From NCBI RefSeq assembly GCF_005047635.1, contig NZ_SUKC01000003.1:124001-188000 (forward strand): a stretch of 64,000 nucleotides of DNA, given 5' to 3'. Position 1 is the stretch's first letter, and each line of letters opens with the position of its first letter. This document shows positions 1 through 8,726 of the stretch, in pieces. The notes under the pieces were generated by a model. It had not been told where the DNA came from. It saw only the letters and a program-made list of their open reading frames with translations, and did not search any database. The position numbers were made by a program, and so were the translations under genes. This DNA comes from Arthrobacter sp. CAU 1506. Lineage in GTDB: Bacteria; Actinomycetota; Actinomycetes; Actinomycetales; Micrococcaceae.

Positions 1-723
1 CTGCCGGTCACCACTGTCAGTCTGCCCCGCTTCGCCGACTCCGGGATGACTCGGGCGGCGCTGCGCGGGAGCTCCTTCCGGCCGGGGGCAAGCAGTCATG
101 CCCGCACCCTTGCGGCGGCCGAAGCCCTGGCGGCCAGCGACCGCGCCCTGGTCTACCTGTACTTCAACGAACTGGACAAAGCCGGCCACCGGTTTGGCGC
201 CGCCTCGGCCCAGTGGGGCAGCGAACTGGAAGAACTCGATGCGGACATGCGCCGCCTTACCCGTCAGCTGCCGGCAGATACGCTGCTGCTGCTGACCGCC
301 GACCACGGCATGTTGGATGTGGCCGAAGAATTCCGTTTCGATTACTCGGCCGATCCGGCGCTGGTGGCCGGCGTCCGGCACACCGCGGGCGAGCCCCGGT
401 TGGTCCACCTCTACTTTGAGCCGGATGCCACTGCCGCGCACCGCGAACAGACGGCTGCAGCCTGGCGCGCCGCCTACGGAAACCAGGCCTGGATCTTCAC
501 CCGCGAGGACGCCATCAGCCACGGTTTCTTCGGCCACGTGGATCCCAGGGTGCTGCCGCGCATCGGCGACTTGATGGTGGCCGCGCGCGAACCTGTGGCT
601 TTCTATGACATGCGCCGGGTCCCGGAAACCGCGATGTCGGTGGTCGGCCAGCACGGCTCGCTCACCAAGGCCGAGCGGGAAGTTCCCCTGCTGACGCTGG
701 CCGCCCCGGGCAAACGCCGCTAG
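1..723 (+). CDS. Alkaline phosphatase family protein (nucleotide pyrophosphatase-like), 5' truncated by window
   Basis: The frame is open from the first base, so the start lies before the window and only the last 240 residues are present. The sequence LTADHGM followed later by VGQHGS fits the metal-binding Asp-His and His of the alkaline phosphatase/phosphodiesterase superfamily, and the LYFNELDKAGH segment is typical of actinobacterial members that hydrolyse phosphoesters or pyrophosphates. The N-terminal metal site and the nucleophile Thr/Ser are not visible. It converges on sepH, an arrangement I recall from other Micrococcaceae. The substrate cannot be told from the sequence. Confidence 0.8.
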   Translation: MPVTTVSLPRFADSGMTRAALRGSSFRPGASSHARTLAAAEALAASDRALVYLYFNELDKAGHRFGAASAQWGSELEELDADMRRLTRQLPADTLLLLTADHGMLDVAEEFRFDYSADPALVAGVRHTAGEPRLVHLYFEPDATAAHREQTAAAWRAAYGNQAWIFTREDAISHGFFGHVDPRVLPRIGDLMVAAREPVAFYDMRRVPETAMSVVGQHGSLTKAEREVPLLTLAAPGKRR

Positions 724-809
724 AAATCCGCTGTTTGGGACGCGCTTTCCCGGAAGCACGGTCCCGGAGATGTGCGCCCACTGCTGCGGCCGATCGCGGC
801 CGGCAGCCG

Positions 810-2225
810 TCAGTCGTGTTTGGTGCCGAAAACGATTTCGTCCCAGCTGGGGACGCTGGACCGCTTGGGCTTGATGGTCCGCTTGGGCGGTTCCGGCGTC
901 GAGTCCACTACATCCGAGCCGTCGGCTTCGGTCGCTGGTGCGGCTTCTGTCGCCTGGGACCCGGTCTGTTCGGCCCGGTTGCTGGCCCAGAGGGTGCTGT
1001 CCTGGGCGACGGTCTTGACCGGCGCGGTGGAAGGCCGGGCCTCCTCGGCCGGCTCGGCGGCAGGGGAGGGGGAAGCCTGCGCGTCATCGGTCGTTTCGAC
1101 GTCGTCCTCGTCGGTATCGTCGCCAAACGGGTCCGGATCATCGCCGGCAGCGTCCTCGCCGGGCGAGTCCCTGAGGAATTCGGGTGCTCCGGAGAGCGTG
1201 ATTTCGTGCGTAATGGTGCTGATGCCGTGCTCCAACTCCAAGGAGGAGAAGGCCCCGTCGTCATAGGCCGGAGCCAGCGTCAGCGGGAACCCGGCCCGCG
1301 GACGAAGAACCGGGGCATCGTCGTCGTGATCTTCGTCTGCTTCGTCAAACGGCTCCCGGGGATGGGCGGCGGGCACCGGACCCTGGGTGAGCATCAGGGC
1401 CAGCGCGTCATCGGCGTCCTCATCGACGCCCAGCCGCTGCCCGCGGCGCGCGCGCAGCACTTCCAGCAGCTCTTCCGACTCGGCGGACTGCTCCTCGTCC
1501 TGCTCGTCGTTGGGGCCGAGGTCTGTCTCTGTGTCGGCCTCGAAGTCGAAGACGTGGTCGGTCACTGCCTTCAACCGGCGTCCGGGCACAGGGCCCTCCA
1601 CCGTCTCGAGCTCGCTCAATTGCTGCGCCCAACGGTTGGCATTCTGGATGGTGCGGCGGGAAGCGTGGAAGATCCACCTGGCCGGTGGCTCTTCTCCGAT
1701 CGAATCGGTGGCCGGTGCGGCCGGGACGGTGAACGAGGCCACGATCTCCCAAGTGCCGTCGCTGCGCCGCCAGGAATCCCACTTCATCGATTCCGGTTCG
1801 ATGCCGAAGGCATGGATCCGGTGGTCCACCATTCCACCCAGGGTGGCCGGCTCATCGCCGAAGGCCGAACGGTAGCCGTCGTGGCCCGGCAACGGACCGG
1901 CTACCTCTACCTTGCGGGCCTGCTCAACGATGTAGTGGCGCTCGGCCAGCACCGGGCTTTCGTAGCGTCGGATGCGGTCGAGGCCGAGGCCGGATTCGGC
2001 CGCAACCTCCTCGGCGGTGGCGCCTGCACGGATGCGCGCCTGGATCTCGCGCGGGGACAGGCCAGCTTCCGTTGGCTCGCCGGCGCCGGGAGCCCGGGTG
2101 GTTGTAGGTCGGAATACCGCTGTCCGCAGGGCCTCGTCTATTGCCAGACGGTAGTCGTCTCCACCTGCGCTCAACAGCAGATGTTCGCCATCCTCATGGA
2201 CACCCACCAGCCGTAGATCCTGCAT
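810..2225 (-). CDS. sepH: Septation protein SepH (DUF3071)
   Basis: 471 residues. The N-terminal domain (about 1-165) matches DUF3071 and contains a helix-turn-helix around residues 56-90 (LSPREIQARI, then GLGLDRIRRYES). A long acidic, low-complexity linker follows, and the protein ends with the conserved segment SVPSWDEIVFGTK. In Streptomyces, SepH binds FtsZ and regulates its assembly during division; the same role is inferred here. I chose the ATG at 2225, giving MQDLRLVG, because GGAGGG stands a few bases upstream. A longer frame opening at 2270 has no such site. Confidence 0.9.
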   Translation of the reverse strand: MQDLRLVGVHEDGEHLLLSAGGDDYRLAIDEALRTAVFRPTTTRAPGAGEPTEAGLSPREIQARIRAGATAEEVAAESGLGLDRIRRYESPVLAERHYIVEQARKVEVAGPLPGHDGYRSAFGDEPATLGGMVDHRIHAFGIEPESMKWDSWRRSDGTWEIVASFTVPAAPATDSIGEEPPARWIFHASRRTIQNANRWAQQLSELETVEGPVPGRRLKAVTDHVFDFEADTETDLGPNDEQDEEQSAESEELLEVLRARRGQRLGVDEDADDALALMLTQGPVPAAHPREPFDEADEDHDDDAPVLRPRAGFPLTLAPAYDDGAFSSLELEHGISTITHEITLSGAPEFLRDSPGEDAAGDDPDPFGDDTDEDDVETTDDAQASPSPAAEPAEEARPSTAPVKTVAQDSTLWASNRAEQTGSQATEAAPATEADGSDVVDSTPEPPKRTIKPKRSSVPSWDEIVFGTKHD

Positions 2226-2548
2226 GAAAACCCTCCACCAGACGACACTTTCTGCCTGAAACTCTGCCACCGATACGGTGCTTTTCCTATTGTTTTTGCA
2301 GGTGTGGCGTGGAGTTTGTGGCCAAGGTCGCCGTCGTTTGCGGCTGGGCTTGAGCCAGGAACGAGCGCCCGGTGGCGGGGAAGTTTGTCACGCGTACGCT
2401 ACATAGGCAAGAATCTTCGCGTCACGGGCACAAATCCGGTGGCGAATACGTTGACGTGTGAGCGGCTCGTCAGGCGCGGGACACCAGTCCCGGGGCGGGG
2501 GATCCTGCCTTGATGAACCTGGAAACGGAAGGGAGTGAACGAACAGCA
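2226..2548. other. Intergenic region between sepH and DUF4193 gene
   Basis: 323 bases between two divergent genes, so it must carry both promoters. A T-rich patch lies near 2282-2300. Around 2385-2412 a TTGTCA hexamer is followed by an AT-richer stretch that could serve the rightward gene, but no convincing -35/-10 pair can be fixed by eye. No further gene is supported. Confidence 0.5.
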
Positions 2549-2851
2549 ATGGCCACTGACTACGATGCCCCTCGGAAGCCGGACGAAGAGACCAGCGAGG
2601 AGTCCATTGAGGAGCTGAAGTCGCATCGGCGGACGGACAAGCAGTCTTCCGTCGTCGACGAGGACGAGGCCGAGGCAGCGGAAGGATTTGAACTGCCCGG
2701 CGCCGACCTGTCCGGCGAGGAGTTGCTGGTGCGTGTGCTGCCGGCGCAGCAGGATGAATTCACCTGCGCTTCCTGTTTCCTGGTGCGCCACCGGTCGCAG
2801 GTGGCCAAGGAAAAGGACGGACTGCTCTATTGCACGGACTGTGAGGGCTAG
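2549..2851 (+). CDS. DUF4193 domain protein (zinc-ribbon-like)
   Basis: 100 residues starting MATDYDAPRK, the usual start of the DUF4193 family. The N-terminal two thirds are acidic. The C-terminus has two CxxC pairs, CASC and CTDC, about 22 residues apart, which suggests a small zinc ribbon. The family is highly conserved in actinobacteria and has no assigned function; the M. tuberculosis relative lies near sigA and dut. An in-frame ATG 39 bases upstream would add residues not seen in the family, so I used the ATG at 2549. A perfect inverted repeat follows the stop codon. Confidence 0.9.
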   Translation: MATDYDAPRKPDEETSEESIEELKSHRRTDKQSSVVDEDEAEAAEGFELPGADLSGEELLVRVLPAQQDEFTCASCFLVRHRSQVAKEKDGLLYCTDCEG

Positions 2852-2857
2852 CTGCGT

Positions 2858-2880
2858 GCTGTGCAGGCCAGCTGCACAGC
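2858..2880 (+). terminator. Inverted repeat after DUF4193 gene
   Basis: Arms GCTGTGCAG and CTGCACAGC are perfectly complementary and separated by five bases. The hairpin starts seven bases after the DUF4193 stop and sits before the convergent end of the DUF3093 gene. There is no T-run, as is common in high-GC actinobacterial terminators. Confidence 0.6.
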
Positions 2881-2950
2881 GCCAGCCCTTGTAGCGTCTG
2901 CCCTCGGCACCGTCCTCGTGGCAGCGGTCCTGATGGCAGGCGCAGCCGGG

Positions 2951-3457
2951 CTAGTCCTCGCGCTGGGCCGGACGGTCCAAGGCCGCGAGGAGTTGCTGCG
3001 GGCGGCGCGTCGAGGCGATCCAGTACGGTGTCAGGTCGGTTTCGTCGGTGATCTCGATGGTGACCACCGGATCAATCCAGCCGCGCATGCACATGTAGGC
3101 GGTCCCGTTCAGCTTGGGACCGCGCTGCTCGGTGGCAGCCTCCCCGGTGAATGCCTCCACGCGGCCCACGTAGCGCCGCTCGATTTGGGCGCGGCCCACG
3201 TGAAGCATGGTGTCGGTAACCAGGATCCGCGGGGTGGACACGATCAGCAGGACGGCCAGCAGGATGGCGGCAACGATGGCGCCGATGATGCCGGCGGCCA
3301 TGCTGATCGGGGCCAGCATCACGACGACGGCGGCGGCGGTGCCGGCGGCAATCAGCCAGACCCAGAAGTTGGGCCAGAGCCGCTCATCGTAGTGGGGCAC
3401 GGAGGAAGGACCGCCGGCGGGACCGGAGCTGCCTGCAGGGGTCGCGGGTTGTGTCAT
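2951..3457 (-). CDS. DUF3093 domain membrane protein
   Basis: 168 residues. After a Pro/Ser-rich N-terminus, two adjacent hydrophobic segments (about residues 33-52 and 55-75) form a membrane hairpin. A soluble C-terminal domain containing RYVGRVEAF and GWIDPVVTIEI follows. This matches DUF3093, a conserved actinobacterial family of unknown function. It is divergent from dut, as in M. tuberculosis. The soluble part is probably cytoplasmic, but the topology is not proven. Confidence 0.88.
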   Translation of the reverse strand: MTQPATPAGSSGPAGGPSSVPHYDERLWPNFWVWLIAAGTAAAVVVMLAPISMAAGIIGAIVAAILLAVLLIVSTPRILVTDTMLHVGRAQIERRYVGRVEAFTGEAATEQRGPKLNGTAYMCMRGWIDPVVTIEITDETDLTPYWIASTRRPQQLLAALDRPAQRED

Positions 3458-3553
3458 GGACTCAGCTTTTCACCTTTTGGCAGCCATTTCACCTTGCCGC
3501 CGCCGCCGTGGCGGAACCAGCCCCGTCGGCGGGCGGGAGGGCTGAAAACGCGC

Positions 3554-3559
3554 TAGAGT
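3554..3559 (+). promoter_or_regulatory. Candidate -10 box for dut
   Basis: TAGAGT fits the actinobacterial TANNNT -10 pattern and lies about 88 bases before the dut start, giving a leadered transcript. No clear -35 hexamer is visible at the usual spacing. Confidence 0.4.
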
Positions 3560-3646
3560 GTTGTGCGGAATATCTCAGCGGGCGTGCCTTTGGAACGCTG
3601 GAAAACAGCCCGCACCTTCGCCCCTCTCAAGGACAGACGATCACGA

Positions 3647-4111
3647 GTGCAGCAGACAATTGAAACACTGACCGTTCAGCTGAAAATGCTCGACGACGGC
3701 CTTGAAGCGCCCTCCTACGCCCACCCGGGAGACGCCGGCGCAGACCTGCGGACCCGGATTGATTTCCGGATCGGTCCAGGGGAGCGCATTTTGGTCCCGA
3801 CGGGCGTGGCGCTGGCGCTGCCGCACGGCTATGTTGCGCTGGTGCATCCGCGGTCCGGCCTGGCCACCAAGCACGGACTGACCATCGTGAATGCCCCCGG
3901 CACCGTGGATGCCGGATACCGGGGCGAAATCTCGGTCACCCTGCTCAATACCGATGCCAGCGAGACGCTGTCGTTCAAGCGGGGCGACAGGATCGCGCAA
4001 CTGGTCATCCAGAAGGTGGAGACAGCCGCATTCGAGCTCGTCACAGAGCTTCCGGACTCCGTCCGGGGCGCCGGGGGATTCGGGTCCACCGGAGGGTTCG
4101 GCGCGCAGTAG
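3647..4111 (+). CDS. dut: Deoxyuridine 5'-triphosphate nucleotidohydrolase (dUTPase)
   Basis: 154 residues, the normal size of a trimeric dUTPase. It hydrolyses dUTP to dUMP and pyrophosphate, keeping uracil out of DNA and supplying dTMP synthesis. All five family motifs are present in order: AGADL (30-34), PRSGLATKHG (68-77), NAPGTVDAGYRGE (82-94, with the catalytic Asp), FKRGDRIAQLVI (110-121) and the flexible C-terminal GAGGFGSTGGFG (141-152). I used the GTG at 3647 because AAGGA lies upstream and the family starts here; the frame itself is open further upstream. DUF3710 follows and is probably cotranscribed. Confidence 0.95.
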   Translation: MQQTIETLTVQLKMLDDGLEAPSYAHPGDAGADLRTRIDFRIGPGERILVPTGVALALPHGYVALVHPRSGLATKHGLTIVNAPGTVDAGYRGEISVTLLNTDASETLSFKRGDRIAQLVIQKVETAAFELVTELPDSVRGAGGFGSTGGFGAQ

Positions 4112-4234
4112 ACGCGGGGCCAGGTGGCGGGAAAGCCCGCCAGCAGGGCGGCGGTTACCTGCAGCAGGCGGCGGCAACGCCGCGCAGATAGAGAGCAACC
4201 CGGTGCAGCACCGGAGGAAGAGGAAACTCAGGTT

Positions 4235-4954
4235 ATGGCATTTGGGCGTTCCAAAAAGAAGAACCAGAACGACGGCGGAGAGCCGGCTACCGAGGCGTCC
4301 GTCCTGAGTGAGGAAACCACGCAGCAGGCGCCGGAGAGCGGTCCCCGCCGCAACGGACCCTTCGACGACTCCGAACAGGACGCCGGAACCGATTACCTGG
4401 ATCTGGGCGCCCTGAAAATCCGCCCCCGTGAAGGCCTGCAGCTGCGGCTCGAGATCGAGGAAAAGTCTCAGCGGGTTGTCGCCGTGACGCTGGACTTTGG
4501 CGGATCCAACCTGCAGCTCCAGGCATTTGCCGCGCCGAAATCCGAGGGCCTGTGGGACGAAATCCGCACCCAGATCGCCAGCTCCGTGGGATCCCAGGGC
4601 GGCACCGTCCAGGAGTTTGAGGGCCCGATGGGTACCGAAGTCGTGGCCAAGCTGCCGGCGCAGAGTTCCGATGGCCAGAAGGGCTACCGGGTAGCCCGGT
4701 TCCTCGGCATTGACGGGCCCCGCTGGTTCTTGCGCGGCGTCATCGGTGGTCCCGCCGCGCTCGACCGCGCCAAGGCCGCCGACCTCGAGGAATTGTTCCG
4801 CTCCACCATTGTGGTTCGCGGCACACAACCGCTACCGCCCAAGGACCTGCTCCAGCTGAAGATGCCCAAGGGCGCCGCCGAGCAACAGGCCGCCGCGCCG
4901 CAGCCCGGACTATCCGTCCCGGAACGTGGCCCGGAAATTACCGAGATTCGCTGA
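4235..4954 (+). CDS. DUF3710 domain protein
   Basis: 239 residues beginning MAFGRSKKK. An acidic, disordered N-terminus (to about residue 45) is followed by a globular domain with YLDLGALKI, FEGPMGTEV and GIDGPRWFLRGV, which are hallmarks of DUF3710. The function is unknown, but the gene is almost always found between dut and an OB-fold protein in actinobacteria. GGAGGAAGAGGAA precedes the ATG at 4235. No signal peptide or membrane segment is visible. Confidence 0.88.
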   Translation: MAFGRSKKKNQNDGGEPATEASVLSEETTQQAPESGPRRNGPFDDSEQDAGTDYLDLGALKIRPREGLQLRLEIEEKSQRVVAVTLDFGGSNLQLQAFAAPKSEGLWDEIRTQIASSVGSQGGTVQEFEGPMGTEVVAKLPAQSSDGQKGYRVARFLGIDGPRWFLRGVIGGPAALDRAKAADLEELFRSTIVVRGTQPLPPKDLLQLKMPKGAAEQQAAAPQPGLSVPERGPEITEIR

Positions 4955-5294
4955 TTTGCCCGAGCGTCCGCCCGTCTCCGGGGCCAGTCCGATGGCCCAA
5001 CTGCCGGCGCGCGGCCATGTTGCCGGCACCGGCCTGGTGGAGGCCATCACCATCGAGCCGCCAGGCCGGCCGCCGCGTTTTGCCGCCGTCGTTACCGATG
5101 CAGGCCAGCAGCTACCCGGAAAGTCCCGCGACGGCGGACACCCACGAGTCAGGCTGGTCTGGTTGGGACAGCACCGTGTCCCGGGGATCGTGGCTGGCAT
5201 CCGGCTGTCGTTCGAGGGCATGCTGTTCCACGTGGACGGGCTGGCCACTATCTACAACCCCCGCTACGAGATCCTCAGTCCGTTGGAGAATTGA
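4926..5294 (+). CDS. OB-fold nucleic-acid-binding domain protein
   Basis: 122 residues from the GTG at 4926, the same length as the M. tuberculosis relative I recall in this position (Rv2694c). The beta-rich core, with VEAITIEPP, RFAAVVTD, RVRLVWLG and the terminal NPRYEILS, looks like a small OB fold. This start overlaps the end of the DUF3710 gene by 29 bases. An ATG at 4992 would give a shorter protein that still keeps the core. Its role is unknown; the operon context suggests coordinated expression with DUF3710 and DUF3159. Confidence 0.75.
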   Translation: MARKLPRFADLPERPPVSGASPMAQLPARGHVAGTGLVEAITIEPPGRPPRFAAVVTDAGQQLPGKSRDGGHPRVRLVWLGQHRVPGIVAGIRLSFEGMLFHVDGLATIYNPRYEILSPLEN

Positions 5295-5297
5295 CTT

Positions 5298-6083
5298 ATG
5301 ACAGATCAGCAGCCGGACTCCGGTCCGCAGCACAGCGGTCATCCGGATGACGCAGGGCAGAAGGCCGAGCCCAACCCCGCCCCCGCCGAAGAACCAGCCA
5401 AGGGGAGGCCGGACGCTGCCGAAGCATTCGCCAGCAACTATGCCGCACGGGCCGGGGTCCAGCGCAGCGCCGATGGGCAGATTGACGTTTTGAAGACCGT
5501 GGGCGGTGTCCGCGGGCTGGCCGAGAGCATCCTGCCCGGCGTGATCTTCCTGGTGGTCTTCACCATCGGCCAGGAGCTCGGCCCTGCGCTGATCGGCGCA
5601 CTGGCGGCCGCGGCCATCTTCACCGTGCTGCGATTGGTGCAGCGGGGCACCGTAACCCAGGCCTTCTCCGGCTTGGTGGGGGTTGCCATCTGCGCGTTTG
5701 TCGCCAACAGCACGGGGCGCGCCGAGGATTTTTACGTTTGGGGTTTCTTCACCAATGCGGCCTACATTGTGGCCATGCTGGTGACCATTGCCGTCAAATG
5801 GCCGGCGTTGGGACTCATTTTCGGGTTGATTCGCAACGAGGGGACCGCCTGGCGGAAGCAACCGCAGCGGCTCAAGGCCTACACCCTCGCCACCTGGATC
5901 CTCACCGCGGTGTTGTTCCTGCGGCTGGCGGTGCAGGTTCCGCTGTACCTCATGGGTGATGAGGGGCTGGTGGCACTGGGCACGACCCGCCTGATCATGG
6001 GCGTTCCGCTCTACGCACTGGGCCTGTGGTTGGCCTGGCTGGTCTCCCGCCCGGCAGCCGTCGAGGCCACGCGGGCCGACTGA
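5298..6083 (+). CDS. DUF3159 domain integral membrane protein
   Basis: 261 residues. A charged N-terminus (about 55 residues) is followed by hydrophobic segments at roughly 73-95, 98-115, 120-140, 150-165, 195-215 and 225-245, indicating about six membrane spans. The sequence LPGVIFLVVFTIGQ is characteristic of DUF3159. The start lies three bases after the OB-fold gene stop with GGAG ten bases upstream, so the pair is probably translated from one mRNA. Its neighbours are potassium-regulator genes, but a direct link is not shown. Confidence 0.85.
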   Translation: MTDQQPDSGPQHSGHPDDAGQKAEPNPAPAEEPAKGRPDAAEAFASNYAARAGVQRSADGQIDVLKTVGGVRGLAESILPGVIFLVVFTIGQELGPALIGALAAAAIFTVLRLVQRGTVTQAFSGLVGVAICAFVANSTGRAEDFYVWGFFTNAAYIVAMLVTIAVKWPALGLIFGLIRNEGTAWRKQPQRLKAYTLATWILTAVLFLRLAVQVPLYLMGDEGLVALGTTRLIMGVPLYALGLWLAWLVSRPAAVEATRAD

Positions 6084-6084
6084 A

Positions 6085-6759
6085 TCAATCTCCGGCGGCC
6101 GGCCGCCCCGTCAGGACCGCCCGCAGGTCGTCCTCCGCGGCGATGGTGGTGATGAAGAACAGCTCGTCGCTGGCTTCCACCACGTCATCCGGGCTGGGTG
6201 TGATCGGAGCGTCGTCGCGCAAGATGGCCACCACCGTGACGTCCTGGGGCCAGTCGATGGAACCGATCCTGCGGCCGATCAACGCCGAATCGGTGGGAAC
6301 AGTAAACTCCACCATCGAGGAAATACCGGTGTGGAGCGTCAGCAGGCGGACCAGATCGCCGATTTCCACGGCTTCTTCCACCAACGCCGTCATCAGGCGC
6401 GGCGTGTTTACCGCCACGTCTACGCCCCACGAGTCGTCGAACATCCAGTCGTTTTTTGGGTTGTTCACCCGTCCTACGGTGCGGCCCACGCCGAATTCGC
6501 TCTTGGCCAGCAGCGAGACCACCAGGTTCACCTTGTCGTCGCCGGTGGCCGAGACCACTACGTCGGCATCCTCAAGCCGGGCTTCGCGCAGGGTGGTGAT
6601 CTCGCAGGCGTCACCGATGAGCCAGCGTGCACCCTTGAGCCCGCTGCGGCCGATCACCTCCGGTTTCGGGTCGATCAGCAAGATGTCGTGGTTGTTCGAG
6701 AGCAGCTCGCGCGCAATCGACGACCCGACGCTGCCGGCACCTGCAATGACGACTCTCAT
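6085..6759 (-). CDS. TrkA-family (RCK) potassium channel/transport regulator, second of pair
   Basis: 224 residues. The N-terminal Rossmann domain has GAGSVGSSIA (residues 7-16) for NAD(H) binding and a beta-2 acidic end, LLIDPK. The C-terminal part from about 140 is a TrkA-C (RCK_C) domain with EFTVPTDSALIGRRIGSI. Such proteins gate potassium transporters in response to nucleotides. It corresponds to the CeoC position of the mycobacterial block. Its ATG overlaps the stop of the upstream TrkA protein by four bases (ATGA), so the two are probably translationally coupled and may form a heteromer. Confidence 0.88.
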   Translation of the reverse strand: MRVVIAGAGSVGSSIARELLSNNHDILLIDPKPEVIGRSGLKGARWLIGDACEITTLREARLEDADVVVSATGDDKVNLVVSLLAKSEFGVGRTVGRVNNPKNDWMFDDSWGVDVAVNTPRLMTALVEEAVEIGDLVRLLTLHTGISSMVEFTVPTDSALIGRRIGSIDWPQDVTVVAILRDDAPITPSPDDVVEASDELFFITTIAAEDDLRAVLTGRPAAGD

Positions 6760-7430
6760 TCGGACTCCTCCACCGGCGGCTTGGACAGAATCCGGTCGAT
6801 CTCGAAGGTTGAATCTACGCTCATCATGGCGTGCACGATGTCGCCCTTCTGATAGCGGGTGCCCGGGCCGGGCAGGATTCCTTCACCAAAGCGCGTCAGA
6901 TAGGCCACCCGGGCGCCGGAGGCGGCTTCGATCTCGGTCAGTTGCCGGCCTACCCAGCCGTCGTCCAGCTGCACTTCGCCCAGGATCAGCCGTCCGGAGG
7001 CTTCGCGGAAGTCGCCCTTGATACTCTGCTCCGGCAGGATCCGCCGCAGCACCTGGTCAGCGCTCCAGCGCACGGCGGCCACCGTGGGGATGCCCAGCCG
7101 CTGGTAGATTTCCGCGCGGCCGGGATCGTAGATTCTCGCCACCACGTGCGGTACGTGGAAGGTTTCACGCGCCACACGGGTGGCCAGGATATTGGAGTTG
7201 TCGCCGCTGGAGACTGCGGCGAAAGCGTAGGCGTTCTCGATATCGGCCTGCCGCAGCGTGTCCCGGTCAAATCCAACCCCGGTAACCTTGCGCCCGGTGA
7301 AGCCGGAACGCAGCCGGCGGAAGGCGCGGTCGTCCTGGTCGATGATGGCCACGCTGTGCCCCGAATCAACCAGGGTATGGGCCAGCGTGACGCCCACGCG
7401 TCCGCAACCCATGATCACAAAATGCGCCAT
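6756..7430 (-). CDS. TrkA-family (RCK) potassium transport regulator, first of pair
   Basis: 224 residues from the ATG at 7430, which has AAGGA upstream. GCGRVGVTLAHTL (residues 8-20) is the dinucleotide-binding loop and AIIDQDD the strand-2 acidic end. The C-terminal RCK_C domain covers about residues 135-215. It is the CeoB/TrkA equivalent of the conserved block. No TrkH/Ktr-type membrane subunit is in the window; the nearest potassium transporter candidate is the KimA-like permease 14.8 kb away. Upstream frame extension to 7580 is not supported by any ribosome-binding site. Confidence 0.88.
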   Translation of the reverse strand: MAHFVIMGCGRVGVTLAHTLVDSGHSVAIIDQDDRAFRRLRSGFTGRKVTGVGFDRDTLRQADIENAYAFAAVSSGDNSNILATRVARETFHVPHVVARIYDPGRAEIYQRLGIPTVAAVRWSADQVLRRILPEQSIKGDFREASGRLILGEVQLDDGWVGRQLTEIEAASGARVAYLTRFGEGILPGPGTRYQKGDIVHAMMSVDSTFEIDRILSKPPVEESE

Positions 7431-7625
7431 CAACGTCCTTCCGGCACCGGCCTGAAACAGCGGATACAAATCTACTGCAACCATAACGCCGAACGGACCG
7501 CATCCCCGCCACGACAAGCGAAGGGGCACTGAGGCCAGCACCCGCGGTGCGGGGCTTCCCAAAGTTGACGCGGACGGCAAAGCTGCCCCAGGGCCAAGCA
7601 GGAAGGCGGCCGGTCGGGGTAGGAG

Positions 7626-8648
7626 CTAGGACTTGGGCTCGGAGTCGCCACCGGGCGGCTGATGGCCGGCGACGGCGGCGCGGGCGTCGCCCTCTTCGTG
7701 TTCGCCCTTCTTCTTGCCGAATGGCAGCACCTTCAGCAGCGGATGCAGGACGGCCATGACCACAAGCCCCCAGACCAGTCCGAGGACGGCGGAGCAGAGA
7801 GTGTTCACGAGCCAAGCCAGAAAGCCGCCGACCACTGCGATCCCGCTGAACGGGGACTCGAGAAGGTGGACCACGTCATAGGGGGCGTGCCAGCCGAGGT
7901 CGTGTGCCCCCTGGAGCATGATGTGGCCACCGACCCAGAGCATGGCGATCGTCCCGACGAACGTGATCGCGGCCAGCACGGCGGGCATCCCCTTAACCAG
8001 CAGTTCGCCAAAACGCTTCGAGCCTGCGGAGTCCTTCGTGGTCAGATGCAGGCCGATGTCGTCCATCTTGACGATGAGAGCGACGGCGCCGTACACGAGC
8101 ACCGTGATCGCGATCGCCACCACCACCAGGATGAGCGCCCGCACCCACAGCGACTGGTCCGCTACCTCGTTCATCGCGATGACCATGATCTCGCAGGACA
8201 GGATGAAGTCGGTGGTGATAGCGCCCTTGGTGACCTTGGCCTCCGCCGCCGGGCCGCGTTCGACGGCGGGGGCCTTTTCGGCGTCGTGGTGGCCCCGGAC
8301 CTTGTGCCACACCTTCTCGGCGCCCTCGTAGCAGAGGTAGGTGCCGCCCAGCATGAGGATGAACGGGATGACCGCAGGGATGAAGGCGCTGATGAGCAGC
8401 AGGGCGGGCAGGATGATCAACAGCTTGTTCCGGAGCGAACCCCAGAAGATCCGCTTGATCATCGGCAGTTCGCGGGACGGGTCTGCCCCGGACACATATT
8501 GCGGGGTGACGGCGGCGTCGTCGATCACCACGCCGGCCGCCTTGGTGCCCGCTGTGGCGGCCCCGGCTGCGACATCATCCAGCGACGCGGCCGCTATCCG
8601 GGCCAGGGCTGCGACGTCGTCCAGCAGCGCGACGAGACCGCCGCTCAC
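7626..8648 (-). CDS. DUF808 family integral membrane protein (YedI-like)
   Basis: 340 residues starting SGGLVALLDDVAALAR, the conserved opening of the DUF808 family. Later signatures include KAAGVVIDDAAVTPQYV and ITTDFILSCEIM. About seven hydrophobic segments are visible between residues 75 and 310, and the C-terminus is charged (LPFGKKKGEHEEGD). E. coli YedI belongs here; the function is unknown. I prefer the GTG at 8648, which overlaps the stop of a short upstream ORF as GTGA. The ATG one codon earlier is the alternative. No good ribosome-binding site precedes either, which fits coupling to that upstream ORF. Confidence 0.85.
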   Translation of the reverse strand: MSGGLVALLDDVAALARIAAASLDDVAAGAATAGTKAAGVVIDDAAVTPQYVSGADPSRELPMIKRIFWGSLRNKLLIILPALLLISAFIPAVIPFILMLGGTYLCYEGAEKVWHKVRGHHDAEKAPAVERGPAAEAKVTKGAITTDFILSCEIMVIAMNEVADQSLWVRALILVVVAIAITVLVYGAVALIVKMDDIGLHLTTKDSAGSKRFGELLVKGMPAVLAAITFVGTIAMLWVGGHIMLQGAHDLGWHAPYDVVHLLESPFSGIAVVGGFLAWLVNTLCSAVLGLVWGLVVMAVLHPLLKVLPFGKKKGEHEEGDARAAVAGHQPPGGDSEPKS

Positions 8649-8719
8649 CATTCGCCCCGGCGCTGCTCGACGGCGGACTGCTGGGCATTGAGGCCCCGGT
8701 TGAAGCAGGTCATCAGCAT
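8645..8719 (-). CDS. Putative leaderless 24-codon upstream ORF coupled to DUF808 gene
   Basis: A perfect TATACT -10 box ends seven bases before this ATG, so the transcript should begin at or next to the start codon. The frame encodes 24 residues starting MLMTCFNRG and ending RRGEW. Its TGA overlaps the GTG/ATG start of the DUF808 gene. This is the architecture of a leaderless small protein or leader peptide that controls downstream translation. I do not recognise the peptide. Coding is inferred from position only. Confidence 0.45.
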   Translation of the reverse strand: MLMTCFNRGLNAQQSAVEQRRGEW

Positions 8720-8726
8720 GCTTTTG